64,000 bases of DNA from Acestrorhynchus altus (Eukaryota; Chordata; Actinopteri; Characiformes; Acestrorhynchidae), in contig CM067513.1 in NCBI GenBank assembly GCA_034509495.1, positions 17,010,047-17,074,046 of the forward strand. The letters are read 5' to 3'. The notes beneath the pieces were generated by a model that did no database searches, was not told the origin of the DNA, and saw only the letters and a program-made list of their open reading frames with translations. Of this stretch, positions 34,341-47,015 are shown piece after piece. Both the position numbers and the translations under genes were made by a program. Position 1 is the stretch's first letter. Every line of letters begins with the position of its first letter.

Positions 34341-37300
34341 TATATATCTCTGTGTCTATTTCTGTTACAGTACAGTGTATACCCCATCATTTGGGCAGCT
34401 GGCAGAGGTCATGCAGAGATCGTCCGGCTGCTCCTCCAACACGGCGCTAAAGTCAACTGCTCTGACAAGGTGACTACCATCATTACCCTCATCTGTAGAC
34501 GCGTTGATGACTTCTCAGAGCTGTCAGTCAATGTTATTTACACAAACACAGTCTTTAAATCTAAGAGATACAATATGTCTAAATATTTGTGAACACTCCT
34601 ACTAATGAATTCATTCAGCTTTAATTTGCACCCATTGCTGACACAGATGTGCAAATGCACATATGTACAGTTTGTCTAGTCACTGTAGAGACGTATTGGT
34701 GGAAGAATAGGACTCTCCGAAGCAGATAAACATGAACCTATTGGCACCGTGTTAAATGCTGTGTTTACCCAATAACAGTCTAAAGTGGCTCACTTTTCTC
34801 TTATCTTTCATCAGTATGGCACTACAGCGTTGATCTGGGCAGCCAGGAAAGGTCATTTTGACTGTGTGATGCACCTGCTGGAGAATGGCGCCAACGTGGA
34901 CCAGGAAGGGGCGGTATGTGTGCTGTTCAAATGCAGAATTTTTCACTTTTATCAGATTTGTTACAAAATAAGAGCTAATTTTTGATACGATTGATTCTTT
35001 TTTTTAGAGCTAATGTCATGCATGTGGTACTGTTTTATATTGTGTAATAATGTGACCTCTGTGTCCAGTTGAGTACATGAAGACATGACCTCATATAACC
35101 CTGAAGGCTTTTTAAACATTGGTTAGAGCTGTGAATTTTGTTTCATGCGATTTATTAATTCTTTAAACCTTTAAGATGTGTCTTTTAAACACAGTCAAAT
35201 CTATTCATAATCTTTCAGAACTCGATGACTGCTCTGATCGTGGCAGTGCGGGGTGGATACACTGAGGTGGTTAAAGAGCTGCTGAAAAGAAACCCCAACG
35301 TCAACATGACTGACAAAGATGGCAACACTGCTCTAATGATCGCTGCCATTGAGGGCCACACTGAGATTGTGGAAGACCTGCTGGATGCCGACACATATGT
35401 CAATATTCCTGACCGGGTGAGAACCACTTCTTTTGGTGTAGAAATCAAATGGACAACAGTTTTCCACTTAGTTCACAACAGTGAGTTGAGATTTAGTTCT
35501 ATTGTTGTTTACAGAAATAAACAATAGAATGTAAATGCGTTAACACAGAAGCCAGATTTGAAATATACTGAAATATACTGATAGCTAGTATATTAGCTCA
35601 TCTGCTCCATTCACACATCACAAAACCAGTCAAAAGAATTTGATTTACTCACACCATTCTCACTGTGATTAACTCAAAGTGAACCCTTTCTCCAAAAGGA
35701 GCTACTGCTCTGCTGTGAAATGGCCACTGTTATCTGCTGCAGCTCAGACTGTAAAAACAACCCTTATAGGAGTAAATAGGTGTTTAATCCCCATTTAGAG
35801 CTGCCAGACCATACTGTTCTCATATGAATGGCTGAATTTGTTAAAGGAGGGCCATCAAAGCCAGCAGTGTGACCAACAGACTGGAGTGTGTCTCTATGGT
35901 TGTGTATGCTTCTCTCACAACAACAAAGAAAATCACCCTTTATATATCTGAAAAATAGGCTGTTCAAGCTTTGTGAGGCTGTGTGTAATATGGCTTTTGT
36001 TTATCTCATATCTCATCATTCAAATGAAGAAAGTTTTGAATCAAAAAGGATCATTTTAAACCGAGCCTACTTTTGTCCATTATATTGAATTAATCCTGTG
36101 ACTGTCTGCTGCTAAAATGGCTGTATAAATAATCTTCATTCATCACGACTAATGCTTTAAAGAGTACACCAGTATTTTTATTTTCTACACTTTCTTTAAA
36201 TATTAGAACGAGCCAGTAGCTTCACTTGTTCGTTCATCTCTTCTGTTTGTGTGTTTGTAGAGTGGAGACACAGTTCTAATAGGAGCAGTGAGAGGAGGCC
36301 ATGTGGAGATTGTCCGAGCTCTTCTACACAAATATGCCGATATTGATGTCAAGGGCCAGGTACTCCTGTCCTACTCCCATTGTCTCAGCCTCGCTGTCCC
36401 CTGCTTCTCTAAATACAAGACAACTGTTTATTTTGTTTATTGCTTATTGTTTCTATCTGTAGCTCTCTTCTAATTGGTTACTTAAAGATTAAAGCTACTG
36501 TCATAATACATGAATGTAAATTCACGTTAATAATTAATATGAAAGATGCAGAGACTTGACTCGTATTTACCTTCACACTCTTTCCAACCAGGACAGCAAG
36601 ACTGCCTTGTTCTGGGCTGTAGAAAAAGGAAATGCCACCATGGTGCGAGATATTCTTCAGTGTAACCCAGATACAGAGTCCTGCACCAAGGTAAAGCCAG
36701 TTGACTTCCAGGGAGCTATCTAAAATACGTTCTGGTTTCACCTTTTCTGTGATGCACATGCAGATCAGTGCGCCGTCTGATCTGAGACTGTAACTGTTAT
36801 TGGTCTGTGTGTCAGGATGGTGAGACTCCACTTATTAAAGCCACCAAGATGAGGAACATTGAGATTGTTGAGCTTCTTCTTGACAAAGGAGCGAAGGTGT
36901 CAGCGGTGGATAAGGTAACAAAAACTCTGCTCTCTTTCTAGAAAATGAATCTGTACAGTAGGTCTACAAGCATCAGTGTCATATAGTTGGCATTTGGGTG
37001 GGAATCAGACTGTGCTTTTGATGATTACCCGCATTGGAATTTGAATTCTTGGGAGTTCACCCTGCTGTGTTTTTCATTTCTGCTTTGGACTGTACTTCTA
37101 TCTGTTGCTAAGCAACAATAGCATTGTAAATCTCACTGTTATATTGGTCTTTATTTTTAAAATTAGAAATTAGTATCATGACTGGTTCACAGAAGTACAA
37201 TGGCATGCAAATCCCAGTGCAGTGAACACTACTCGCACTAAATCATTCATTTAGATTCTCAAAGACACTTTACAATCACACTCAACTATTACAGCAAACC

Positions 37301-39693
37301 AATGCCTTTCCATAGTTCTAGTCAGCACAGAAGTCAACTTCTTGACCGCTTGGAGGGGTCGGGCACAAGAAATAGTTTTGTACATGACTAAAATACACAT
37401 ATAACAAAAAACAACAACAAAAAGTAAAAATCTCTCTCCCAATGAAACCAACTGAAACAAAGCATCTTATTTTTTAACTTGCTGGAATCCAGCTTCAGTC
37501 CAGTTGACCAATATAGAAACACTCATCTGTAGCAACTGTTGGACAAGTTTTACACAGAATCTCACCTAACTGAAAGAGAAAGTGAGAATGACATGAATCA
37601 GAGTTTACAGATTAATGACAAACAAGGTTCATTGTTGGAGCATTGTTGAAACTAAGCAGATTGGGAGCAGCAATAACAATTTTGCGACCATGCTAATTTG
37701 AACTGTGGGTCAGAAACACTACACAATATGGTCAAGTACTGGGATACCTGCTTCTTAGCTTTTTTCTTCTGAAATCAAGGGTATTGAAGTTTATCCTGCA
37801 TTTGTTGGAGTACTGGTCAGGATTTTGGGTGACCTCATCCCCAACTAATCCAAGAAGTACTGGATAAACCACCACCACGCCAGAGAACACAGTTCCAGTG
37901 CTCCAAAGCTCAGTGCTGGGGTGCTTTATGCTTCTCTAGCGCATGCCTGGCATTAGACTTAGTGCCAATAGGTTCATATTTATCTGCTTAACAGAGTTGC
38001 ATTCCATTCTTTACAGGGACTAGACAAGCTGTGTGTGCAATTGCATGTCTGTGTCAGAAATGGGTGCAATTTAAAGTAGCTGAATGCTTTCATTAGAAGC
38101 GGTGTCCACAAACACAGGCACACGCAATTTTTCAGGAGTACTAAAAATCCTGGACTTAAAAACGTAATTGGAGGACAACATCCCAATTAAACAGGCAGGC
38201 CGTTTGGGGCAGCAATAAAGAAAGCTGTCATATTTAAGAGTGGCAATAGTTCAGACAAGAAGTTATAAAACCATGGATAACACTTTCTAAATCTGAAAAG
38301 GTTAAAATAGGTTTGAGATTGGCTGATAAAAACTGGCACTGAGCACTGAATTTACCCATTTGTCCAATTTTAGAGCTGAATCAAAGATAACATCAAGGAG
38401 ATCTTCAATTTGTGTAGTGTGTGTTTGGATGACCAAAAACAATGGCATCTGTTTCATCATCATAGATAAGCTGTTACCTTGTTCAGTAGGTTGATGGAAC
38501 TGGGAATTGTCCACATAGCAGTGATAGAAGATCTTATGCTTGTGAAAGATGGTCTGAAGGGGAAGCAATTAAATTCTAAGAGAATGAAAACCACACACTT
38601 TCCAGAGGTACTTTGAGTAAGGCAGACTCAGTGCAGTGATGTGCTCTAAAACCAGAGTGAAATTTGTCTAAAATCTTCTCTGGGATATTTTAAAGATGAC
38701 AGTTTGGTCTACAGTTACTAAAAGATGCAGGATCCATTTTGGGAATTTTTTAATAAAGGTTGAAGCACTGCATGTTAAAACTGTTTGTTGTTACTTCCTA
38801 TTGGTAAGACGCTGAGGCTCCAAAGTACAACACATCTTAACAAACATGTGAGCATCACATTCAAAGAGCAAGTAGTAGACCCCAGACCTGTAACTAAATC
38901 AGACAGATGGGACAGGGACACTGATTCAAACTGACCCAGGAAGGCAGAGCATGTTAGTGGGTCAACAGGGCACAGATGGAATGTGAGGTTGTATTTGATC
39001 AACTTTAGAAATGCAAAACGTCAGTGCACGTCTCACTGTTCAGTCACGGCTGAGATTTCACTTTAGGACCCTTTGTTTTTAGTGGAGCAACTGCATCAAG
39101 AATGTCAGCACAGGTGGAATTAAATAGGTCAACCAGATGATTAGCACTCTGAGCCTCTGCGGAGTCTGCATTCCGGCTCCACAAACTGACTAAGAGTAGA
39201 GGGCTCGGTAATCTGTCTACAGTGTGCGTGCTTGACTATAGGGGCTGGACATAGAATGGAATTATTGAAAAGGACAGGTCGTTGGTCAGATAGAGCTGAG
39301 GCAATTATTTCGATCTTAACAACATTTAAACCATTTCAAAGAACAAGGCCCAGTGTGTGTCCGCCGTCATGTGGGCCAATGACTGACTGCGATAAATGCC
39401 CAGATTCAATGAGGTTGCAATGAAAGAGTGCATTTGTGGGCAGAATAGATGCACTCACACATGTTTCTTACTGATTTATATATGTTTATATCTAGGTCTG
39501 GATCTCTGTATCTATATGGATTGAAGCAATATCATTTCTATTGAGTTTTAAAATTTGTAAATAACGTTCTGTTTCAGTCTTGCAGAACACTTTTGATGGC
39601 CTCTCTCAGGTCCTCCTCTTACTCTACTATAAATATAATTAAAGACATAAAGGATTTTGTGGAGTTTCTAATTTTTTGCATTGTATTTTTCAC

Positions 39694-39774
<81 letters not shown>

Positions 39775-42700
39775 TTTTCGTCCATGTCGCCCAGCCATAT
39801 ATAGCCCTGCACAGATCTGTATATAATACAGCTCTGTCTTTGTAGATGGAGAATCATGACTTGTTTGATGAATGTGTTTGAATTTTCACTCTCAGAAAGG
39901 AGACACGGCCCTGCACATTGCCATCAAGGGCCGCAGCAGGAAACTGGCAGAGCTGCTTCTGAGAAACCCTAAAGACGGCCGCCTGCTCTACAAACCTAAC
40001 AAGGAGGGCGAGACACCCTACAACATCGACTGCACCCACCAGAAGAGCATCCTCACGCAGATCTTTGGAGCCAGTGAGTGAACACTGCCACAAAAGCACA
40101 TTGCTTCAGTCACACAGCAGATCCTCTATTTGCTACATGTCCTGTGTCCTGCTGTGCCTGTAAATCAGACATGGTACTGGTGTGTGAAGCAGAATCCCAT
40201 TTCTAACCACTTCTAATATCTGTTTTTAATTTATATCACTCAAAGAGCACCTGTCTCCTACTGAGTGTGATGGTGACATGCTGGGCTATGACCTGTACAG
40301 TAGTGCACTGGCGGACATCCTGAGTGAGCCTACCATGCAGCCGCCCATCTGTGTTGGCCTGTACGCCCAATGGGGCAGTGGCAAGTCCTTTCTCCTCAAG
40401 AAACTGGAGGGTAAGATCAGCCTGGCAAATTTCTTTTCATATAGCCTTCAGCAAAGTGCTCATTAGAATGGATGTAGGCAATGTTTCTGAACTTATCTTT
40501 CTCTCTGTCCTCGACCAGATGAGATGAAGACATTTGCTGGCCAGCAGGTGGAGCCATTGCTGCAGTTTTCCTGGCTGCTGGTGGTGCTGTCCCTGCTGCT
40601 CTGTGGCTCTGTGGCTCTGATCTTGGGCTTCACTGTTGATCCCAAGCTGGCCATTGCTGTGGCCCTCAGCTTGCTTGCCCTGCTCTACATCTTCTTCAGT
40701 GAGACCTTGTTCCTTCAAGTGATTGTTTGTGGAAAACCCTAATTGGCCCAGATTTTACATAAGATTTCAATGTTTAGTGTAAACTTGAGTAGGTGCTTAA
40801 ATCACTGAGCCAGTGATTTAAATTGGTGGGTCTACAGCCACTAAATTTGTTCGTTGTGCTGCCACTGGCTTAATTACTCCATTGCAAAGCTAAAAACAAG
40901 CTTGGAGATTGTTAGACATCTAATGCTCAGCTAAGGCATGTTTCTCAAGACCTTGGATTTGAATCATTGTAGGTTTAAAGCGGCATCATTACCTGCTTCT
41001 GCACAGTTATATAGTGCAGTTGGGCAGTGGTTTAAGGTTCAAGGTTTGTTTATTTGTCACGCACATTGTTATACACAATACAACATGCAGTGAAATGCTT
41101 ATATGCGACTGACAGATCAAATAAGGGAATTAGGGAGAAAGGGAGAATAAATATGTTTTGTATTTACAAAGATAAAAGATAAAAAGAAAAAAAACCCACT
41201 ATTCCTGAGGAGAAAATAAAGACATAAATCTAAAGGAACAAAAGCAGCTTTTGTATGGAGGTAGGAGGTGCAGCTGTATAAATAAGTGTGAATAAGCTGC
41301 AGTCAGTGTAGAACCATGAGAAGTGTTGTATAAAGTGCAGATGTGCAAATTGGTTGCTACATGATGCTAAGAGAGCAGTAGTGATTGAAATATGAGAGTC
41401 CATTTGTGAGATGTGGAATTTAAAGTTAAAGATCTGGTCCAGACTCCGAATAGCCTGAGGGAAGAAGCTCAGTCTCATCCTTTGCGCGCTGGATTTCAGT
41501 GAGCGGAACCGCTTTCCTGATGGCACCAAAGTGAAGAGCCCATTTTGTTTCATTACTCCAGCACTGGAGCTATAAAGCCAGTGGCATTGCTGTGATAGTA
41601 ACAAGTGGGTGTACACCCACTAAGCTCAGTCATTGGCTTACTAAAGCGGCTACTAATGTTCACTTTAAATATTAAGAGCTTATGAAAAATAAACAATACA
41701 ACCCACACAAATTATAATTCCTTTTTTTAACATTGACCAATCATAATCTGTTATCTAATAAGTGTAACTGTGAGTTGTTTGCCAAATGTTGCTCCCTCCT
41801 GAGCCTCCAACACACTCTGTGGACTTAAGGATTGGAACAGTAAAATATGGCTCATTTTAAAGCATTAGATAAAAATAATATTTGCAGTTATCCAAATCTG
41901 AGTCCTCAACCAGCACATTGCTTGCTGGAAACCACACTTCTAAATCATCAGTTCCTCAGACAATACTGAACTGTTTAGTCACGTCTTTTAGACTCGCTTA
42001 TGTGACTGTTCGCTGAAAGTGAACATCTCCATATCTCCAGATTTTATAGATAAAAATGACAAGCCATGTATTTCTAATGCAAAGATTACACTCTGCGCTC
42101 TCCATATGATCAGCCTTTACTGACATCCCATAGTTTGAGATATGAGGCATTATCTGCTCTCGGTGAAACTGTCCATTTAAAAAGTAAGTGCATCCCAAGC
42201 CAACTCTGCTCTCAGTTATAGTGGTTGTGAGAGTGGACTCAGACTGTCTCCACGCTGACCTTGTTAAGCTCTTTAGCACATTAGAGGGAGTGGCTGTTAC
42301 TGACAGGCACATTCTATTAAATAGCTTTCACAGCAAATAACATTACCCAACCTGTGTGCTGTGCAGTGTTTGCTGTGACCCGAGTAGGTTGTTAGTGTTT
42401 TTGTCCACTAGAGGACACTGTTGGACAAATTTCAATTTCGTAAAGCCCAGTCTACTCCTTTCTATGGTTTTACAGTTTCTAAAGTTTTTGTGATGAATTC
42501 ACTGTGAATTGGCAGAAAGATCGGGAGAGATTTTTCAAACTGTTCTTCATGTTGGATTTAAGGTGGGTGGGGCAAAATGTGATCAGATCGGCCAAAGAAC
42601 CAGAGTTAGCGACGTGTACATCACCCAGGCTTCCCCCAGCACACAGTGCCCCCTAAAACACCAATACAGTGTAAGCTAATAAACGTAGTTAAATTCGCCA

Positions 42701-45700
42701 GTTGTACAGATGTTTAAGCTTGTTTACCTGTTCAGAACTACAACCATTGCTACCAAAAGCTCCTTGTTAAGCTCAGTGTGCTCATGAGAACTCAGTCACT
42801 CACTGCCCCAGTCAGATCCAGTGAACACATGAATAAGTCATGAAACAACAACACTTTATTAAATCATTCAAAAATTGTGATAATAAACAAAATCCAGTAA
42901 CTTCACCAGTAGATTGACATGCTGATCTTGGCTGCAGTGAGCAGCATCTCACAGTTGTAAATGGGCTGCTGCTCACACTTTTTAGAGCATTTGACAGATT
43001 AAACTGCATTAATATATATTAAATGTTGAATATTAACATGGTAAATGCCAATTTTGTTGCATATCTTTAGTGTATAAGTTTTGTTTTAATATTTAAAACC
43101 AAATCAATATTTAAAAGAATCATTTGACATAAAACTGTCAATTCCCCTGTTACCCCAAATATAATATATCTCTGATGTTTGAAGGGTTTTTGTTGCTGCT
43201 TTGAGTTTACACTGGAGCCACAAGGTCAGTGTTTGTAAACGATGTAAGTAAATTAAGTGAATGAAGCCTATAGCTCATCCACCAATTAGCATCAAGCAGA
43301 TTGCACACTTAAATTCCTGAACATTCACTGCCAGCTCTAATAGATTTGATTATGCAGTTTATCTACAAAAATAGACAAATTATGGACAGATGGATGTTCA
43401 GGCTTTGAAATAGATGTTAGCACTGTTTTCAGCCATGCAGGAGACGTTCAACTCAGCAAGTTGTTTAAACCTGGTCCCTTTTTTAGCATGTTTGTCTTCC
43501 AAGCATCACTCTGTCCGAATTAGAAAATTGAATTTCGGGTCACAAGGTGGTCAAAAGGTGCCAGAAGGGTTAGTGGGTGTCTGTGCTGTAGACACAGTTT
43601 AATTGGGCTGTTCTTAACTGTGTGCAGCGCTGGTGTATTTTGGTGGACGTAAGGAAGGTGAGAGCTGGGCTTGGCTCATCAGTACCCGAATGGCCCGTCA
43701 CATTGGCTACCTGGAGCTGCTGCTGAAACTGATGTTCGTAAATCCACCAGAGCTTCCTGAGCAGACCACCAAAGCCCTGCCTGTCAGGTACGGCTGACTG
43801 AGCCACGCCTGGCTTAACTGCTTAAAGAAGAGCATCTGTTACATTTGATTACTGCCTGTCAGGCTAGATTTCATACTGAGACAGTGTTTATGATATTTCT
43901 CCTTATGTATGAATATTATAAGTAGTCAGATGTTAGGATATGCAAATTATTCACACATGTCATTAAATGTTTAAGAAAGAAGACAGTTTCACTTGAAAGA
44001 GAGTTTTTAAAACATAAATAAAGATTATATATATGATTATAAACATTGTAGATAGGTTTAATTATCCTAATATAATCTGTTTTCTACATTTACATTTTAG
44101 ATTTCAATTCTTTAGATCAGTGTTTGACAATCCTGATCCTGGAGTAAACCTACCCGGCTTATTTCCTGAATTTTACCACTCTTACACACTTAACCAGCCA
44201 TTGGGAATGATAGAACAGGGAAAAGACAGAATTGTGCAAATAAGCAAGACAAGGGTACTTCCAAACAAGCAATTACAGTGATTAATTTAGATGATTAAAT
44301 GATTTCATGTTTTTTTTAGAAGCAAAACTACCTTGAATGTTTTAATTATGGAGCTCGTGTTTGTGTTCAGGTTTCTGTTCACAGACTATAACCGCCTGTC
44401 GAGTGTGGGTGGAGAGACCTCCATGGCTGAGATGATTGCTACGCTTTCAGATGCATGTGAAAGAGAGTTTGGCTTCATGGCCACCAGACTCTTCAGGGTC
44501 TTTAAAAATGATGAGTCACAAGGTATGTGTGTTAAATATATATTCGAAATACCAGATCAAGGTTTTTTTGTTTGCTTTGGGCAAGTTTTAATGAACAAAA
44601 TGTACCAAAATATACAAAATGTATTGCCATTTAATCTCATTACATCCAGCCAAATACAGATCATACAGTTACTGTACACTAGTTGTTGTTTACAGGCTCT
44701 CTACATGTAGTGTGAAATGTATTTGTAATCATGCATGCATTTTTAGTTAATTCTTGACCGAGTCTGTGATACCTGTGATGCTGAAAAGCAGTTTTTATCA
44801 TAACAATAGCATTATCATATTACTCTGCTTTAGAAAACAGATAAACCATAAAACGTTTGTTTTTCTATCACTTAGAGTTACTTTCACTGTGATTTTATTT
44901 TCTCTGGTCACATCTAAAAAGATCTGTACGTCTCTGACCCTGAACTCTACACTCTACTCGACAAACAATAAATGTTTGCCTTCCTCCAATCCTTCAGGAA
45001 AGAAGTGGAAGAAGACGTGCTGCGTGCCGTCCTTTGTGCTCTTTGCACTGACGCTGGCATGTCTGGTGACTGGCATGGCCTTGTTGGCTATCTTCAAGGT
45101 GGAGCCTTCGAACATTACCGTGAATGCAGTCCTAGTGGCCATGGCCAGCGTGGTGGGCTTGGCCCTGCTGCTCAACTGCAGGACCTGGTGGCAGGTTGCT
45201 GACTCCGTGCTGCACTCGCAGAGAAGGAGGCTGCACAATGCTGCAAATAGCATGCACAAGCTGAAGAGCGAGGGTTTCATGAAGGTACCCAGTGGAGAGT
45301 CATATACAGCTCTGCACAGGCACCAACACCCACAGACCTGAATTTCCATATATTAGTTTGAACCAGTTCAAAGACAGTTCTAATTGAAACACACTTCCTC
45401 TAACGCCAAACACTGTTGATCAGCCAAGAGGAGCTTGTTTACTTCGTTGAGCTTGAGGTTTATGTAGCTAACAAGTAAAGGGAACTTTGGCATTGGCATT
45501 GATACTGTTTCAAACTGGCAAAAGTATAGACAGATTCAAGCTTCAGGATGGATCCGACTAATGTTTTTAGCTGCATGGCATACTTTCCATTTTAGAAAAA
45601 GATAAAAGTCTCATGCAAAAAAAATGTATGTTCTACAAAATTGTGTCTAAAATATGCAGAAAAATGTTGTTGTCTGTAGAAGATTTGTTCACTTCCTTCC

Positions 45701-46984
45701 ACTTACAAAAAAAGAGTTAATTTGCACAAGACAGTATATTTAGCTTTATTTAAATTTAGTCTTACATTTCAGATTTTACATGGTCTAATATTATACTGCA
45801 CTTATGGTTACACTTTTCTGCATTGTTTCTTACAAGCAGAACTATTTACAAATATGATGTTTTGAATAGTTAAACATGTGTTATAATACATCTGTAATTT
45901 ATTATCAATAAATACACATAAAGAGACACTGATCAGAACAAATCTGTGGACTTTTTCATGTAAGGGTTCAGTGAAAAATAAAACATACAGAAAATGTTCA
46001 ATGATTAGCTACAAAATGTTTGCTGTTCAGATTTGCGTCTGATTTGCAGTGACACTATGAGGCTACTGTAGGTTACAAGCAATTAAGGCGTGTGAACAAC
46101 AAGCGTATTATAAACCCTGATCACCACAAACATCATAACCTGCAAAAAAAAAAAAAAACTTTGGCAGGTTTGGCAGTATATTGTAAAAATCAATGTTAAG
46201 ATATATTTTCTACCAAATATAAAACTTTTATCCCAAAAAAGAAAGTGAGTGGGTTGTTTGTGTGGAAATGCTTTGGTTTTCAGAGGAATGACACTCATTT
46301 ACATTTACATTCACGGCATTTAGCTGATGCTCTTATCCAGTGTGACTTACAGTTACTTACTCCTGTTACAGAGGAGGGTCAGAGTAGTGTGAGGAGTCTT
46401 GCCCAGTGACTCTTATTGGTGAAGCACAGCATAGTTGCCCAGATCCCAGTCTCCCACATGGTGTGGTAGCTTGCTGGTGGTGTTGTCTGTTGCACCACAC
46501 CACGAGTACAGTCTTCTCCAAAATATATTGCAGACACATTGCAGTCTGAATATAGAGAGTCTTGTGTTTTTGGTGTTATTAAATATTGATATATAAATAA
46601 TATTATTAAAGTTTTTCTTAATTTTGCATCGTAAATGGCCGTTTCTCTTAATCATATCAAGATGCAGGTTTTTAGCCACATCGCCCAGCCCTAGTGTGAG
46701 ATGCATTCAGTAGCTGTAGTTATTGTTACAGCCTTAGCTATAGTTTGGATCTTTAGTGCCAGTTTGGCTTAGTCCTGTACAGCGATGAGGTCCTCAGTGT
46801 TATCAGCTTTTCTTTAAGTGTTGCTTTGTTTTATCTGCTTCAGGTTCTGAAGTGTGAGGTGGAACTCATGGCTAAAATGGCAAAGACCATCGATGGCTTC
46901 ACTCAGAATCAGACTCGTCTGGTCGTCATCATTGATGGCCTGGACTCCTGTGAGCAGGACAAAGTGCTGCAGATGCTGGATACG

Positions 46985-47015
<31 letters not shown>

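Noticed and set aside
44754..45341. A 195-codon open frame that could be one large exon.
   Set aside because: Homology to KIDINS220 begins only at 44998 after a good acceptor and stops at the donor 45285.
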